The notes below the pieces were generated by a model. The model was not told the DNA's origin and made no database searches. It saw only the letters and a list, made by a program, of their open reading frames with translations. A stretch of DNA of 64,000 nucleotides, taken from the NCBI RefSeq assembly GCF_900110205.1, contig NZ_FOCV01000012.1, forward strand, positions 1-64,000, given 5' to 3'. Position 1 is the stretch's first letter; every line of letters starts with the position of its first letter. The DNA comes from Rhizobium tibeticum. Its GTDB lineage: Bacteria; Pseudomonadota; Alphaproteobacteria; Rhizobiales; Rhizobiaceae. The position numbers were made by a program, and so were the translations under genes. Of the stretch, positions 26,951 to 35,429 are shown one piece after another.

Positions 26951-27097
26951 TCAGTTGATCCGCTGCAGTGACGGCATTGGTGACACGCCGGTTGTCGCGA
27001 CATTCGGGGCGCCGACGCTCACAAAGGGAATGAGGAGTATGATGGCCAGCAGCGCGCAGATGAAAAAGCTGCCCAGCACGATTGGTTTGATTGCCAT
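26951..27097 (-). CDS. Small single-pass membrane protein
   Basis: This 48-residue product begins MAIKPIVLGSFFICALLAII and continues through LLIPFVSVGAP, giving one strongly hydrophobic helix. A short Thr/Val/Pro tail ends in LQRIN. GGACGGGAA precedes the ATG. It lies 71 bases downstream of another small membrane-protein gene on the same strand, and the two may form a small operon. No family is recognised. Confidence 0.5.
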   Translation of the reverse strand: MAIKPIVLGSFFICALLAIILLIPFVSVGAPNVATTGVSPMPSLQRIN

Positions 27098-27168
27098 TTC
27101 CCGTCCGTCGAACCCCAAGGAAACGACACTATCCGGCGAAAAACTGACAATGACCTGAAGGCAGGCAG

Positions 27169-27270
27169 TCAGCTCGTTTCACGATCGAAAAGCCCGCAGC
27201 AGAAGATGCCAACCAGCGTAGCGATGATGAAGAAGTCGAACAACGAGAGATATTCGATGATGTTCGGCAT
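27169..27270 (-). CDS. Very small membrane protein
   Basis: The 33-residue product begins MPNIIEYLSLFDFFIIATL, then VGIFCCGLFDRETS and stop. Nearly all of it is one membrane helix with a Cys pair and a charged C-terminus. The ribosome binding site is unusually strong (GAGGAGGAG about six to eight bases before the ATG), the main argument that the frame is real. It is divergent from the methyltransferase gene at 27471 and followed by the 48-codon membrane-protein gene. Function unknown. Confidence 0.55.
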   Translation of the reverse strand: MPNIIEYLSLFDFFIIATLVGIFCCGLFDRETS

Positions 27271-27470
27271 GGCCTACTCCTCCTCAATTCCTCCGGTTGC
27301 AGTAATATCACAGCACGCTCGTTTGTTCCATGAAGGATTGCGGTGGGGCCGCTTCGGCAGCGTTGGCACCCCGAATTCTTGCCGCAGCCATTCGTGAAGC
27401 CTTGAAAGGCCAGTGTGCTAAGATTAAGAGACGTGCAGACAAAGCCGCTTCTACCGGGCGAGAGGACACA

Positions 27471-28133
27471 ATGAATTTCGAATCAGCACGCGCAAACATG
27501 GTCGACAACCAGATTCGTACGACGGACGTCACCTCGCATTCCGTGCTGACGGCCTTCCTCACCGTGCCGCGCGAGGACTTCGTTCCTGAGAAGGCGAAGC
27601 CGCTTGCCTATATCGATCGTGACGTCGAAATCTGCCCGGCAGCTTCCGGCAAGCCGGCGCGCTATCTGATGCAGCCGTCGCCGCTTGCAAAGCTGCTTCA
27701 GCTTGCGGCGGTCACGAAGGATGACATCGTGCTGGAGATCGGCGCTGGCAGTGGCTACGTATCGGCTCTTTTTTCGCAGCTTGCTGGAACAGTGATCGCC
27801 GTCGAAGAGGATGAAACGCTCGCAGCGGAAGCCAAAACCAACCTTGCCGGCTACACGAACGTGTCGGTCGTCACGGGAACGCTCAATGCAGGCAACCCGG
27901 CCGGTGCTCCTTATGATCTGATTTTCATCAGCGGCTCGATCGAGGAAGTTCCTGCGGCCATGCTCGCACAGCTTCGTGACGGTGCCCGTTTGGTCACGGT
28001 ACAGGGTTATGGCGGCTCCGCACGCGCGAAGGTCTTTGTGAGCGAGCGCGGCACGGTTTCCGAAAACGTCTACTTTAACGCCTCCGTTAAGCCGCTTCCG
28101 GGCTTCACCAAGGCGCGCGAATTCGTCTTCTGA
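27471..28133 (+). CDS. Protein-L-isoaspartate O-methyltransferase family protein
   Basis: The 220-residue class I SAM methyltransferase has loop I as VLEIGAGSGYVSALFSQL near residue 80 and motif II as VIAVEEDETLAAEAK. The N-terminal MVDNQIRTTDVTSHSVL and REDFVPE segments fit the PIMT group. Repair of isoaspartyl residues is the family activity, but this divergent subgroup has not been shown to do it; a canonical pcm is at 49.8 kb. ATG 27471 follows GAGAGGAC; the longer frame from 27330 lacks support. In related genomes I recall a tolC gene following this one, and here a terminator and popZ follow instead. Confidence 0.85.
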   Translation: MNFESARANMVDNQIRTTDVTSHSVLTAFLTVPREDFVPEKAKPLAYIDRDVEICPAASGKPARYLMQPSPLAKLLQLAAVTKDDIVLEIGAGSGYVSALFSQLAGTVIAVEEDETLAAEAKTNLAGYTNVSVVTGTLNAGNPAGAPYDLIFISGSIEEVPAAMLAQLRDGARLVTVQGYGGSARAKVFVSERGTVSENVYFNASVKPLPGFTKAREFVF

Positions 28134-28161
28134 TCCTTAGCGTTCGGTCAGTCATTTTCAG

Positions 28162-28195
28162 CGGGCGCCCATGGCGCCCGTCTTTCTTTCTCGTC
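28162..28195 (+). terminator. Terminator after the PIMT-like gene
   Basis: A perfect 8-pair stem CGGGCGCC with loop CAT and complement GGCGCCCG (28162-28180) is followed by the T-rich TCTTTCTTTCTC. It closes the methyltransferase transcript 28 bases after the stop codon. Confidence 0.8.
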
Positions 28196-28355
28196 ATCGA
28201 ATGGTCACGCCGCGAAAGGACGGCAGAAAGCTGTGCACTCCAGCATTCATTTGATTCCCGATGATTTTTTTCAGTCATCGGCTATCCTAAGCTACGGGTG
28301 ATTCGGATGCCCATTCCACGCAATCCGGTCGTTTTTCGGAATAACGGGGATAGAT

Positions 28356-29246
28356 ATGGCTCAGCCAAGCGTAGCGCGTGAACCGTCCATGGAAGAGATT
28401 CTGGCGTCGATCCGCCAGATCATCGAGAGCAATGACCCGGGTGCGGGCAGGGCGCTCTCCGCGTCGCTGCCAGCGGTTTATGGCGCCGATGAGGACGATC
28501 GTGATTCGGACATCCATTTGACGGTGGACGAGGCCTACGCTGGCGTGGAATTCCCCGAGACCGTCGCCCAGTTCGATCCGCGTTTTGTCGCTGCCAACTC
28601 GGCAGGCTCGGCTCCTCTGCCGGAGGCGCCGCCGCGTGCGATGTCTCTCGCTGATGTCGCCGCGCGCGTCCGTGCGGCGTCGGAGCGGAACGCCGCGCAG
28701 TTGCAGCGTGAAGTGACGCCGGCATTTCGGCAGCCGGAAGCAAGTGGCACGGAACTGGGGACCGACGCGCCGGAAGCTGTTGGCGAGGCGTCGGCTGCTG
28801 CGCCGATGACTTCGCGATCTGCGGACGCCCCTATGGCTCCCATTTCAGCTCCTGCGCCGAAAATCGTCGCCGTGCGCCCGCCCGTGGAAGTACCGTTCGA
28901 AATGCCTCAGGTCGTTGCCATCGAGCCACGACCGGCTGTTGCTGAGGCGGCTGAGGTATCCGTTCCCGCTATCTCCGCACCGATGGCGGAGGAGATGCTG
29001 CCAAGCCGCATTGAGGATGAGCAGCAGCCAGTATTGCTCTCACACGATGCGGGCCTTCAGGTCGCCCGGTCCTTCGAGGAACTCGCTGCCGCCATCGATG
29101 GCGCCGAGCGTCGCTCTCTCGATGAGATCGCGGAAGACATGCTGCGCCCGATGCTGCGCGAATGGCTTGATGACAATCTGCCGACCCTGGTCGAGCGCCT
29201 CGTGCGTGAAGAGATCGAACGAGTGGCGCGCGGCCCGCGCCGCTGA
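28356..29246 (+). CDS. popZ: PopZ-like polar organizing protein (DUF2497)
   Basis: The 296-residue protein has the PopZ layout. A short N-terminal helix (REPSMEEILASIRQIIES) binds client proteins. A long Pro/Ala/Glu-rich disordered spacer covers about residues 50-235, and a C-terminal oligomerisation helix pair (LDEIAEDMLRPMLREWLDD, then LPTLVERLVREEIERV) ends the protein. PopZ self-assembles at the cell pole and anchors the chromosome centromere through ParB; in Agrobacterium and relatives it marks the growing pole. The ATG at 28356 follows GGGGATAG. It has its own terminator and precedes valS. Confidence 0.88.
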   Translation: MAQPSVAREPSMEEILASIRQIIESNDPGAGRALSASLPAVYGADEDDRDSDIHLTVDEAYAGVEFPETVAQFDPRFVAANSAGSAPLPEAPPRAMSLADVAARVRAASERNAAQLQREVTPAFRQPEASGTELGTDAPEAVGEASAAAPMTSRSADAPMAPISAPAPKIVAVRPPVEVPFEMPQVVAIEPRPAVAEAAEVSVPAISAPMAEEMLPSRIEDEQQPVLLSHDAGLQVARSFEELAAAIDGAERRSLDEIAEDMLRPMLREWLDDNLPTLVERLVREEIERVARGPRR

Positions 29247-29265
29247 TCGGAAACGCCTTTCCTCA

Positions 29266-29300
29266 AAAAGCCGCTCCGGTTTCCGGGGCGGCTTTTTTAT
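29266..29300 (+). terminator. Terminator after popZ
   Basis: A stem formed by AAAGCCGC-CC-GG and CC-GGGGCGGCTTT is followed by a run of T (29293-29298). It is a standard rho-independent form, 20 bases after the popZ stop codon. Confidence 0.8.
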
Positions 29301-29364
29301 TGACTTGCCTGAAGCCATCCTATTTACAACCCGCATCTAAGAACCTCCAGATTTTGGTCCCCAA

Positions 29365-32208
29365 ATGCTCGACAAGACTTACGATTCCGCTGCCGTTGAA
29401 CCGAAAATCGCTGCAAAATGGGATGAGGCAGACGCCTTCCGCGCGGGCGCCAATGCCAAGCCGGGCGCCGAAACCTTTACCATCGTCATTCCGCCGCCGA
29501 ACGTAACCGGCTCGCTGCATATGGGGCACGCCCTGAACAACACGCTGCAGGATGTCATGGTCCGCTTCGAGCGCATGCGTGGCAAGGATGTGCTCTGGCA
29601 GCCCGGCATGGACCATGCCGGCATCGCCACCCAGATGGTTGTCGAGCGCAAGCTGATGGAACAGCAGCTACCGGGTCGCCGCGACATGGGGCGCGAAGCC
29701 TTCATCGAGAAGGTCTGGGAATGGAAGGCGGAATCGGGCGGCCTCATATTCAACCAGTTGAAGCGCCTTGGTGCCTCCTGCGACTGGTCGCGCGAGCGCT
29801 TTACGATGGACGACGGGCTTTCCGCTGCCGTTCTTGAAGTCTTTGTAACCCTTTACAAGGAAGGGCTAATCTATCGCGACAAGCGCCTCGTCAACTGGGA
29901 TCCGAAGCTTCTGACGGCGATCTCCGACATCGAGGTCGAGCAGCACGAGGTCAATGGAAACCTCTGGTATTTCCGCTATCCGCTAGAACCCGGCGTGGCT
30001 TATCAGCATCCCGTTGCCTTTGACGAAGGCGGCAAGCCGACGGAATGGGAAACCCGCGACTACATCGTTGTCGCCACCACTCGCCCGGAGACGATGCTCG
30101 GTGACACCGGCGTTGCCGTCAATCCGAAGGATGAGCGCTACAAGCCGCTGGTCGGCAAGCATGTGATCCTTCCGATCGTCGGCCGCCGTATTCCGATCGT
30201 CACTGACGACTATCCGGATCCGACGGCCGGCACCGGGGCGGTCAAGATGACGCCGGCGCATGACTTCAACGACTTCGACGTTGGCAAGCGCACCGGATTG
30301 CGCGTCGTCAACGTACTCACGGCCGATGCGCGGATCACGATTAAGGACAACGAGGATTTCCTGGAAGGCGTTCCTGATGCGGCAGCGCTGCATGGCGCCT
30401 GGGACGAACTCGAAGGCAAGGATCGTTTCGAGGCCCGCAAGATCATCGTCCGCATCTTTGAAGAGGGTGGCCTGCTCGACAAGGTCGAACCACACAAGCA
30501 CATGGTTCCGCATGGCGACCGTGGCGGTGTTCCGATCGAGCCGCGCCTGACGGAGCAATGGTACGTCGACGCCAAGACGCTCGCAGCGCCGGCGATCGCG
30601 TCGGTTCGCGAAGGCCGCACCAAGCTCGTTCCGCGCAGCTGGGACAAGACCTATTACGAGTGGATGGAAAACATCCAGCCCTGGTGCGTCTCGCGCCAGC
30701 TCTGGTGGGGCCATCAGATTCCGGCCTGGTACGGTCCGGATGGTCAGGTCTTCGTCGAAAAGACGGAAGAGGAAGCCCTGCAGGCGGCGATCCAGCACTA
30801 TCTCTCCCACGAAGGCCCGATGAAGGCCTATGTCGAAGACCTGCTTGAGAACTTCAAGCCAGGCGAAATCCTGACGCGTGACGAGGATGTTCTCGACACC
30901 TGGTTCTCGTCTGCGCTCTGGCCGTTCTCGACGCTCGGTTGGCCCGACAAGACGCCGGAACTGGAACGCTACTACCCGACCAACGTTCTTGTCACCGGCT
31001 TCGACATCATCTTCTTCTGGGTCGCCCGCATGATGATGATGGGTCTGCACTTCATGGAGGATGACGACGGCGTTCCGGTCGAGCCGTTCCACACGGTCTA
31101 TGTTCACGCGCTGGTTCGCGACAAGAATGGCCAGAAGATGTCGAAGTCCAAGGGCAACGTCATCGATCCCTTGGAACTGATCGACGAGTACGGCGCCGAC
31201 GCACTGCGCTTCACGTTGGCGATCATGGCAGCCCAGGGTCGCGACGTGAAGCTCGATCCGGCCCGCATCGCCGGCTACCGCAACTTCGGCACCAAGCTCT
31301 GGAATGCGACGCGCTTTGCCGAGATGAACGGCGCCAAGAGCGATCCGCATTTCGTGCCCGAAGCCGCCGAGTTGACGATCAACCGCTGGATTCTCACGGA
31401 ACTTGCCCGTACGGAACGTGACGTAACGGAAGCTCTGGAGTCTTACCGCTTCAACGATGCGGCAGGCGCTCTCTACCGCTTCGTCTGGAACCAGGTCTGC
31501 GACTGGTATCTCGAACTGCTGAAGCCGGTCTTCAACGGCACGGATGAGGGCGCCAAGAAGGAAGCGCAGGCTTGCGCCGCCTACATCCTCGAAGAGATCT
31601 ACAAGCTCCTGCATCCCTTCATGCCTTTCATGACGGAAGAGCTGTGGGCGCACACCGCAGGCGAGGGCCTCCAGCGCGACACGCTGGTCTGCCATGCCGA
31701 ATGGCCGGCGCCGTCCTATGCCGACGACGCCGCAGCAGACGAAATCAATTGGCTGATCGATCTCGTTTCCGGCATCCGCTCGGTTCGCGCCGAAATGAAC
31801 GTGCCACCATCTGCGGTCGCGCCGCTGGTCGTCGTCGGTGCGAATAGCCTGACGCGTGAGCGCCTTGCTCGCCATGATGCAGCCATCAAGCGCCTTGCGC
31901 GTGTCGACGGCATCTCGCTTGCCGGGGAGGCGCCGAAGGGAGCGGCGCAGATCATCGTCTCCGAAGCGACTGTCTGCCTTCCGCTTGGCACGCTGATCGA
32001 CCTTGCCGCGGAGAAAGCGCGCCTCGAGAAGGCGATTGCTAAGGCCGATGGCGAGATCGCGCGCATCAACGGCAAACTCTCGAACGAGAAGTTCGTCGCC
32101 AATGCCAATCCTGAGGTGGTCGCCGCCGAGCGCGATCGCCTGGAGGAACTGCAAGGCCAGATCGCTAGCTTGCGGGTTGCACTCTCCCGTGTATCCGAGG
32201 CTGCGTAA
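29365..32208 (+). CDS. valS: Valyl-tRNA synthetase
   Basis: The 947-residue class I synthetase charges tRNA-Val. HIGH appears as PPNVTGSLHMGHAL near residue 50 and KMSKS as KMSKSKGNVIDP near residue 592. The editing domain (CP1) includes TTRPETMLGDTGVAV and GTGAVKMTPAHDFND. The anticodon-binding domain follows, and a C-terminal coiled coil (AEKARLEKAIAKADGEIAR) binds tRNA. Length is normal. It is a single-gene unit between terminators. Confidence 0.97.
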   Translation: MLDKTYDSAAVEPKIAAKWDEADAFRAGANAKPGAETFTIVIPPPNVTGSLHMGHALNNTLQDVMVRFERMRGKDVLWQPGMDHAGIATQMVVERKLMEQQLPGRRDMGREAFIEKVWEWKAESGGLIFNQLKRLGASCDWSRERFTMDDGLSAAVLEVFVTLYKEGLIYRDKRLVNWDPKLLTAISDIEVEQHEVNGNLWYFRYPLEPGVAYQHPVAFDEGGKPTEWETRDYIVVATTRPETMLGDTGVAVNPKDERYKPLVGKHVILPIVGRRIPIVTDDYPDPTAGTGAVKMTPAHDFNDFDVGKRTGLRVVNVLTADARITIKDNEDFLEGVPDAAALHGAWDELEGKDRFEARKIIVRIFEEGGLLDKVEPHKHMVPHGDRGGVPIEPRLTEQWYVDAKTLAAPAIASVREGRTKLVPRSWDKTYYEWMENIQPWCVSRQLWWGHQIPAWYGPDGQVFVEKTEEEALQAAIQHYLSHEGPMKAYVEDLLENFKPGEILTRDEDVLDTWFSSALWPFSTLGWPDKTPELERYYPTNVLVTGFDIIFFWVARMMMMGLHFMEDDDGVPVEPFHTVYVHALVRDKNGQKMSKSKGNVIDPLELIDEYGADALRFTLAIMAAQGRDVKLDPARIAGYRNFGTKLWNATRFAEMNGAKSDPHFVPEAAELTINRWILTELARTERDVTEALESYRFNDAAGALYRFVWNQVCDWYLELLKPVFNGTDEGAKKEAQACAAYILEEIYKLLHPFMPFMTEELWAHTAGEGLQRDTLVCHAEWPAPSYADDAAADEINWLIDLVSGIRSVRAEMNVPPSAVAPLVVVGANSLTRERLARHDAAIKRLARVDGISLAGEAPKGAAQIIVSEATVCLPLGTLIDLAAEKARLEKAIAKADGEIARINGKLSNEKFVANANPEVVAAERDRLEELQGQIASLRVALSRVSEAA

Positions 32209-32236
32209 AATCAACGCTTAGTAGCATGGAATTTTA

Positions 32237-32267
32237 CGGCGCCCGATGTCGAATCGGGCGCCGTTTG
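32237..32267 (+). terminator. Terminator after valS
   Basis: A perfect 11-pair stem CGGCGCCCGAT with loop GTCGA and its complement is followed by TTTGTT, 28 bases after the valS stop. A second, weaker hairpin with a T run (ATTGACG/CGTCAAT, 32477-32499) lies further on, before the outer-membrane protein gene. The stretch 32209-32611 holds no supported gene. Confidence 0.8.
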
Positions 32268-32611
32268 TTGAACTCGACATGGATCTCCGGATTTGGCATC
32301 CGGATTTACCGATATTCCTGAGCCCTACCTTGATTCCACACGTTTTCTTGTGGCCGCTGGGCGCAAAAACATGAGTGTTGTTTCCCTGTTACAGGAGGCA
32401 GCTAATGTGGAATGGTCGACCTCAGCAGTATGGGTAATTTTACCATCCATAGAATTTTGTTCTAAATTGCCGAAATATTGACGTGCCCGTCAATTTTTTA
32501 CGTAAAACATCCGTTAGCCCAGTTTCCAATCGTGCCCGATCACAAAGTTGCCATTTATCGGCATCGCCTGCACAGTCCCGCCATTGCAATTGCCTGAGTG
32601 GGGGAGACACA

Positions 32612-33871
32612 TTGGCATCTCGTATGATTTCGGCAGGCGTTCTGTCGCTTGCCCTATTTTCGACGCTGGCGCAGCCGTCCTTCGCGGGCGGCCTTGATCG
32701 CAGCGGGTACAATATCGATCTGCTCTTCGATCAGTCGCGTTTTTCAGCGCAGTCGGCCGTGATCTATGTCATGCCGCAGCGCGAGCTGAAGAATGTGAGG
32801 GACACGAATACGTCAGTACTCACGGGTGGGGGCAACCTCAACGGCAGGTCGCACTCGGCGGATGACACGGCGAACTATGCGATCCCGTATGTCGGCTTCA
32901 AGGCTGGATACGAGGATGTGGACTGCCTGTTTGACTACTCCGAGCCGTTTGGCGCGCATACGAACCCGGGCATCAACTGGGCTGGCGCCAACAATAATAT
33001 CGAAACGAAAATCGAGACGCACAACTACGCCACCACGTGCTCTTACAAGTTTGATGTCGGTCCCGGCCAGCTTCGCTTGATTGGCGGCGTCTTCTATCAG
33101 GAGGTGGAAGGGTTCAAGGAGCGTCTGGTAAGTACCTTGCCTATAGCAATGGGCACCGGGACAGGCGTCGGTCGCCTCGATCTTGAGGACAATGGCTGGG
33201 GATGGCGCGCCGGGCTTGGCTACGAAATTCCAGAGTACGCGATGCGTGCCAGCTTGGTCTATAACAGCCGTGTAAAGTACGACAGCTTGAGCGGTACTGT
33301 GGATCTTACGCAGGTTCCGGTTGTCCCTGGATTTGGCGGACGTGTGACCAGTGTCTTCGGTGAGGCCGAGGCACCGGATTCGTTGGAATTGAAGGTTCAA
33401 AGCGGTATCGCACCCGATTGGCTGGCGTTTGGTTCCGTGAAGTGGACCAACTGGAGTGTTCTCCAGTCGATTCCGCTCTGCCCCGTCTCAACGAAGGGCA
33501 GGGCTTGCACGTCGAGCAGCCTGACCAAATTGACGTCTCTTGATTTGCTCTATCAGGATGGCTGGACCATTACGGGTGGCGTCGGTCACAAGTTCAACGA
33601 CCAGTGGACGGGCGCCGTCAGTCTGACCTGGGATCGCGGCACCAGCCACGGCTACGGCGCACAGACCGATACTTGGACGGTTGGGCTCGGTGCTGCCTAC
33701 AACCCGACCGACAACATCGAATGGCGCGTTGCCGGTGCTCTCGGCATCCTGACGAGTGGTTCATCTGGTGTGCTGGTGGAAGATGGCGTCACATACGGAA
33801 ATGACGTCTCATACGACTTCGGCAACGATCTCGTGGCTGCCGTCTCGACCAGCATCAAGGTCAAATTCTAA
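32612..33871 (+). CDS. OmpP1/FadL-family outer membrane transport protein
   Basis: The product has 419 residues, with a signal peptide (MISAGVLSLALFSTLAQPSFAGG, reading from the internal Met) and the start of the mature FadL fold, GLDRSGYNIDLLFDQ. The rest is beta-barrel-like and ends in Phe (STSIKVKF), the usual outer-membrane assembly signal. FadL proteins pass hydrophobic compounds such as long-chain fatty acids across the outer membrane. TTG at 32612 was chosen because GGGGGAG lies seven bases upstream and translation then begins close to the signal peptide; the longer frame from 32483 has a non-signal-like extension. Pair cysteines in two extracellular-type loops may form disulfides. Confidence 0.88.
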   Translation: MASRMISAGVLSLALFSTLAQPSFAGGLDRSGYNIDLLFDQSRFSAQSAVIYVMPQRELKNVRDTNTSVLTGGGNLNGRSHSADDTANYAIPYVGFKAGYEDVDCLFDYSEPFGAHTNPGINWAGANNNIETKIETHNYATTCSYKFDVGPGQLRLIGGVFYQEVEGFKERLVSTLPIAMGTGTGVGRLDLEDNGWGWRAGLGYEIPEYAMRASLVYNSRVKYDSLSGTVDLTQVPVVPGFGGRVTSVFGEAEAPDSLELKVQSGIAPDWLAFGSVKWTNWSVLQSIPLCPVSTKGRACTSSSLTKLTSLDLLYQDGWTITGGVGHKFNDQWTGAVSLTWDRGTSHGYGAQTDTWTVGLGAAYNPTDNIEWRVAGALGILTSGSSGVLVEDGVTYGNDVSYDFGNDLVAAVSTSIKVKF

Positions 33872-33891
33872 GACCTCAAGACAAACCTGAG

Positions 33892-33922
33892 AAAAGCCCG
33901 GCAAAATTGTCGGGCTTTTCTT
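33892..33922 (+). terminator. Terminator after the FadL gene
   Basis: AAAAGCCCG-x-CA pairs with TG-x-CGGGCTTTT around loop AAAT, followed by CTTTA. It lies 20 bases after the stop codon. Confidence 0.8.
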
Positions 33923-34567
33923 TATGTACGGGTCGTTAAGCATGCCGTTTCCACGTCTCATTTTGTGACGATTCAGCAACAGTTTTTTACCAGCATTTGA
34001 GTAAGATGATCCCACGGTGAAATTGTCCATTTCCCGCCACAAACTAGGCGCAGCGCTATAGGCGGGCGAGGGAATGACAGGCGTAGGGTGTGCGTAAAAG
34101 AGTACGATGAGCGAGTTCGTAACGGGTACAGTCAAGATGGGTGAAGCCTACGGCGAAGATGCCGCTGCCGACGCCATTTTCCTTTTCCCGCAAGGCGATT
34201 CCGCCCCAGAACTTCGCTCTGACGTTGCGCTTCCGAACCTCTCTTTCTTCTCGTTTTCAAACCGATCGGCATTATCGGAATCGGCTTCCGGTAACATCGA
34301 CACAGGTTTGGTCACAATTGGTGATTACCTTTTCTTTGACGGCGGAAAGGCGCATAGCCGGGCCGCGGGAGTGAGGCAGATCGCATCGCGCCGGACAGCG
34401 GGCGGAGAGTGTCGATGCGCTGGGAATTGAGGCTCTCGCGGGAGGGCGAAAGGCTAGATGCGACGCGGGCAAGCGGGCCCTTGAGCCCACCGCGGGATCG
34501 CTCGCCGGGAGGAATGCATCCGCGGATAGAAAGTCCGCACGGGTGGAAGCGAAAGAAACCGAGTGAA
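33923..34567 (+). other. Long leader region upstream of exoR
   Basis: About 645 bases separate the FadL terminator from exoR. A 108-codon frame at 34107 (MSEFVTGTVKMGEAYGEDAA) is open, but its latter half is not protein-like. The last 180 bases are GC-rich with many short complementary segments, suggesting a structured leader. No known RNA family could be matched with confidence. Confidence 0.4.
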
Positions 34568-35371
34568 ATGCTGACGTCCGAGTTCAGACCTTTCAGACGA
34601 ATGCTCATGGGGCTTTCCATTGCCTGTTGCGCGGCAATTGCATCGCCCGCGAGCGCATTCGACATCAAGTCAGGCGTTTCGAAGGAGTCCGGTCCCTTCG
34701 ATCTCTTCAAGTTTGGCTTCAAGGCTTATAAGAACGGTCAGAAAGAAGAAGCGGTCGAGGCTTACAAATATGCCGCCGAGAAGGGCCATACGGGCTCGCG
34801 CTGGGCACTTGCCAACATGTATGCCGATGGCGATGGCGTCGCGCAGGATGACTTCGAAGCCTTCAAGATCTATAGCGAGATTGCCCAGCAAGGGGTGGAG
34901 CCCGGCTCTGAAGACACTGGCTTCTTCGTCAACGCGCTGCTGTCGCTTGCCAACTATTATAAGCGCGGTATTCCGGGCAGCCCTGTTAAGACCGATCTCA
35001 ACCAGGCGCGTCAGCTTTATTTCCAGGCTGCTTCCACCTTCGGTGTGCCCGAGGCGCAGTTCCAGCTGGCACAGATGATGCTAGCAGGCGAAGGCGGCAG
35101 CACCAGCACGCAGCAGGCAAAGAAGTGGCTCAACCAGGCTCGCAAGAGCGGCCATCCAGGCGCCATGGCCGTCTTCGGCAATATCCTTTTCCAGGAGGGG
35201 CAGGCAGCCAATGGGCTGGCGCTGATGACCGCCGCTCTCGATCGCTGCAAGCCGAAGGACTGTGGCTGGATGGAGTCCCTGCAGGAGCAGGCTTTCTCCG
35301 TCGCGACCGAAAGCGACCGCCGCTCGGCCGTGGCACTTTCTCACAAGATCGCCGTTAACGGCGCCGACTAG
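34568..35371 (+). CDS. exoR: ExoR, periplasmic regulator of exopolysaccharide and motility
   Basis: The 267-residue product matches ExoR closely in length and sequence (FGFKAYKNGQKEEAVEAYKY). It has a signal peptide (residues 1-30, ending ASPASAF) and Sel1-like tetratricopeptide repeats, such as AAEKGHTGSRWALANMYADG and AQFQLAQMMLAGEGG. In Sinorhizobium, periplasmic ExoR inhibits the sensor kinase ExoS, so ExoS-ChvI is activated when ExoR is degraded; the system controls succinoglycan, flagella and symbiosis. ATG 34568 gives the family length; the open frame extends to 34409 but the extra residues are Arg/Pro-rich and unlike the family. Confidence 0.95.
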   Translation: MLTSEFRPFRRMLMGLSIACCAAIASPASAFDIKSGVSKESGPFDLFKFGFKAYKNGQKEEAVEAYKYAAEKGHTGSRWALANMYADGDGVAQDDFEAFKIYSEIAQQGVEPGSEDTGFFVNALLSLANYYKRGIPGSPVKTDLNQARQLYFQAASTFGVPEAQFQLAQMMLAGEGGSTSTQQAKKWLNQARKSGHPGAMAVFGNILFQEGQAANGLALMTAALDRCKPKDCGWMESLQEQAFSVATESDRRSAVALSHKIAVNGAD

Positions 35372-35429
35372 AGAATGCCTCCCAAAATTGGGAGCCGGCG
35401 ACAAGCAATCCGAAGGAGCGCGACGCGCT

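Noticed and set aside
26419..27003. 194-codon open frame on the minus strand
   Set aside because: It is antisense to the better supported 60-codon gene, overlaps the small membrane-protein gene in another frame, and is rich in Ser/Arg.
29983..32214. 743-codon open frame on the minus strand
   Set aside because: It is wholly antisense to valS and has no recognisable domain; long antisense frames are common in high-GC genes.
34480..34560. Possible RNase P-like segment (GATAGAAAGTCCG) in the exoR leader
   Set aside because: Only a short resemblance to the conserved GAGGAAAGTCC core; the rest of the RNase P RNA pattern is absent.
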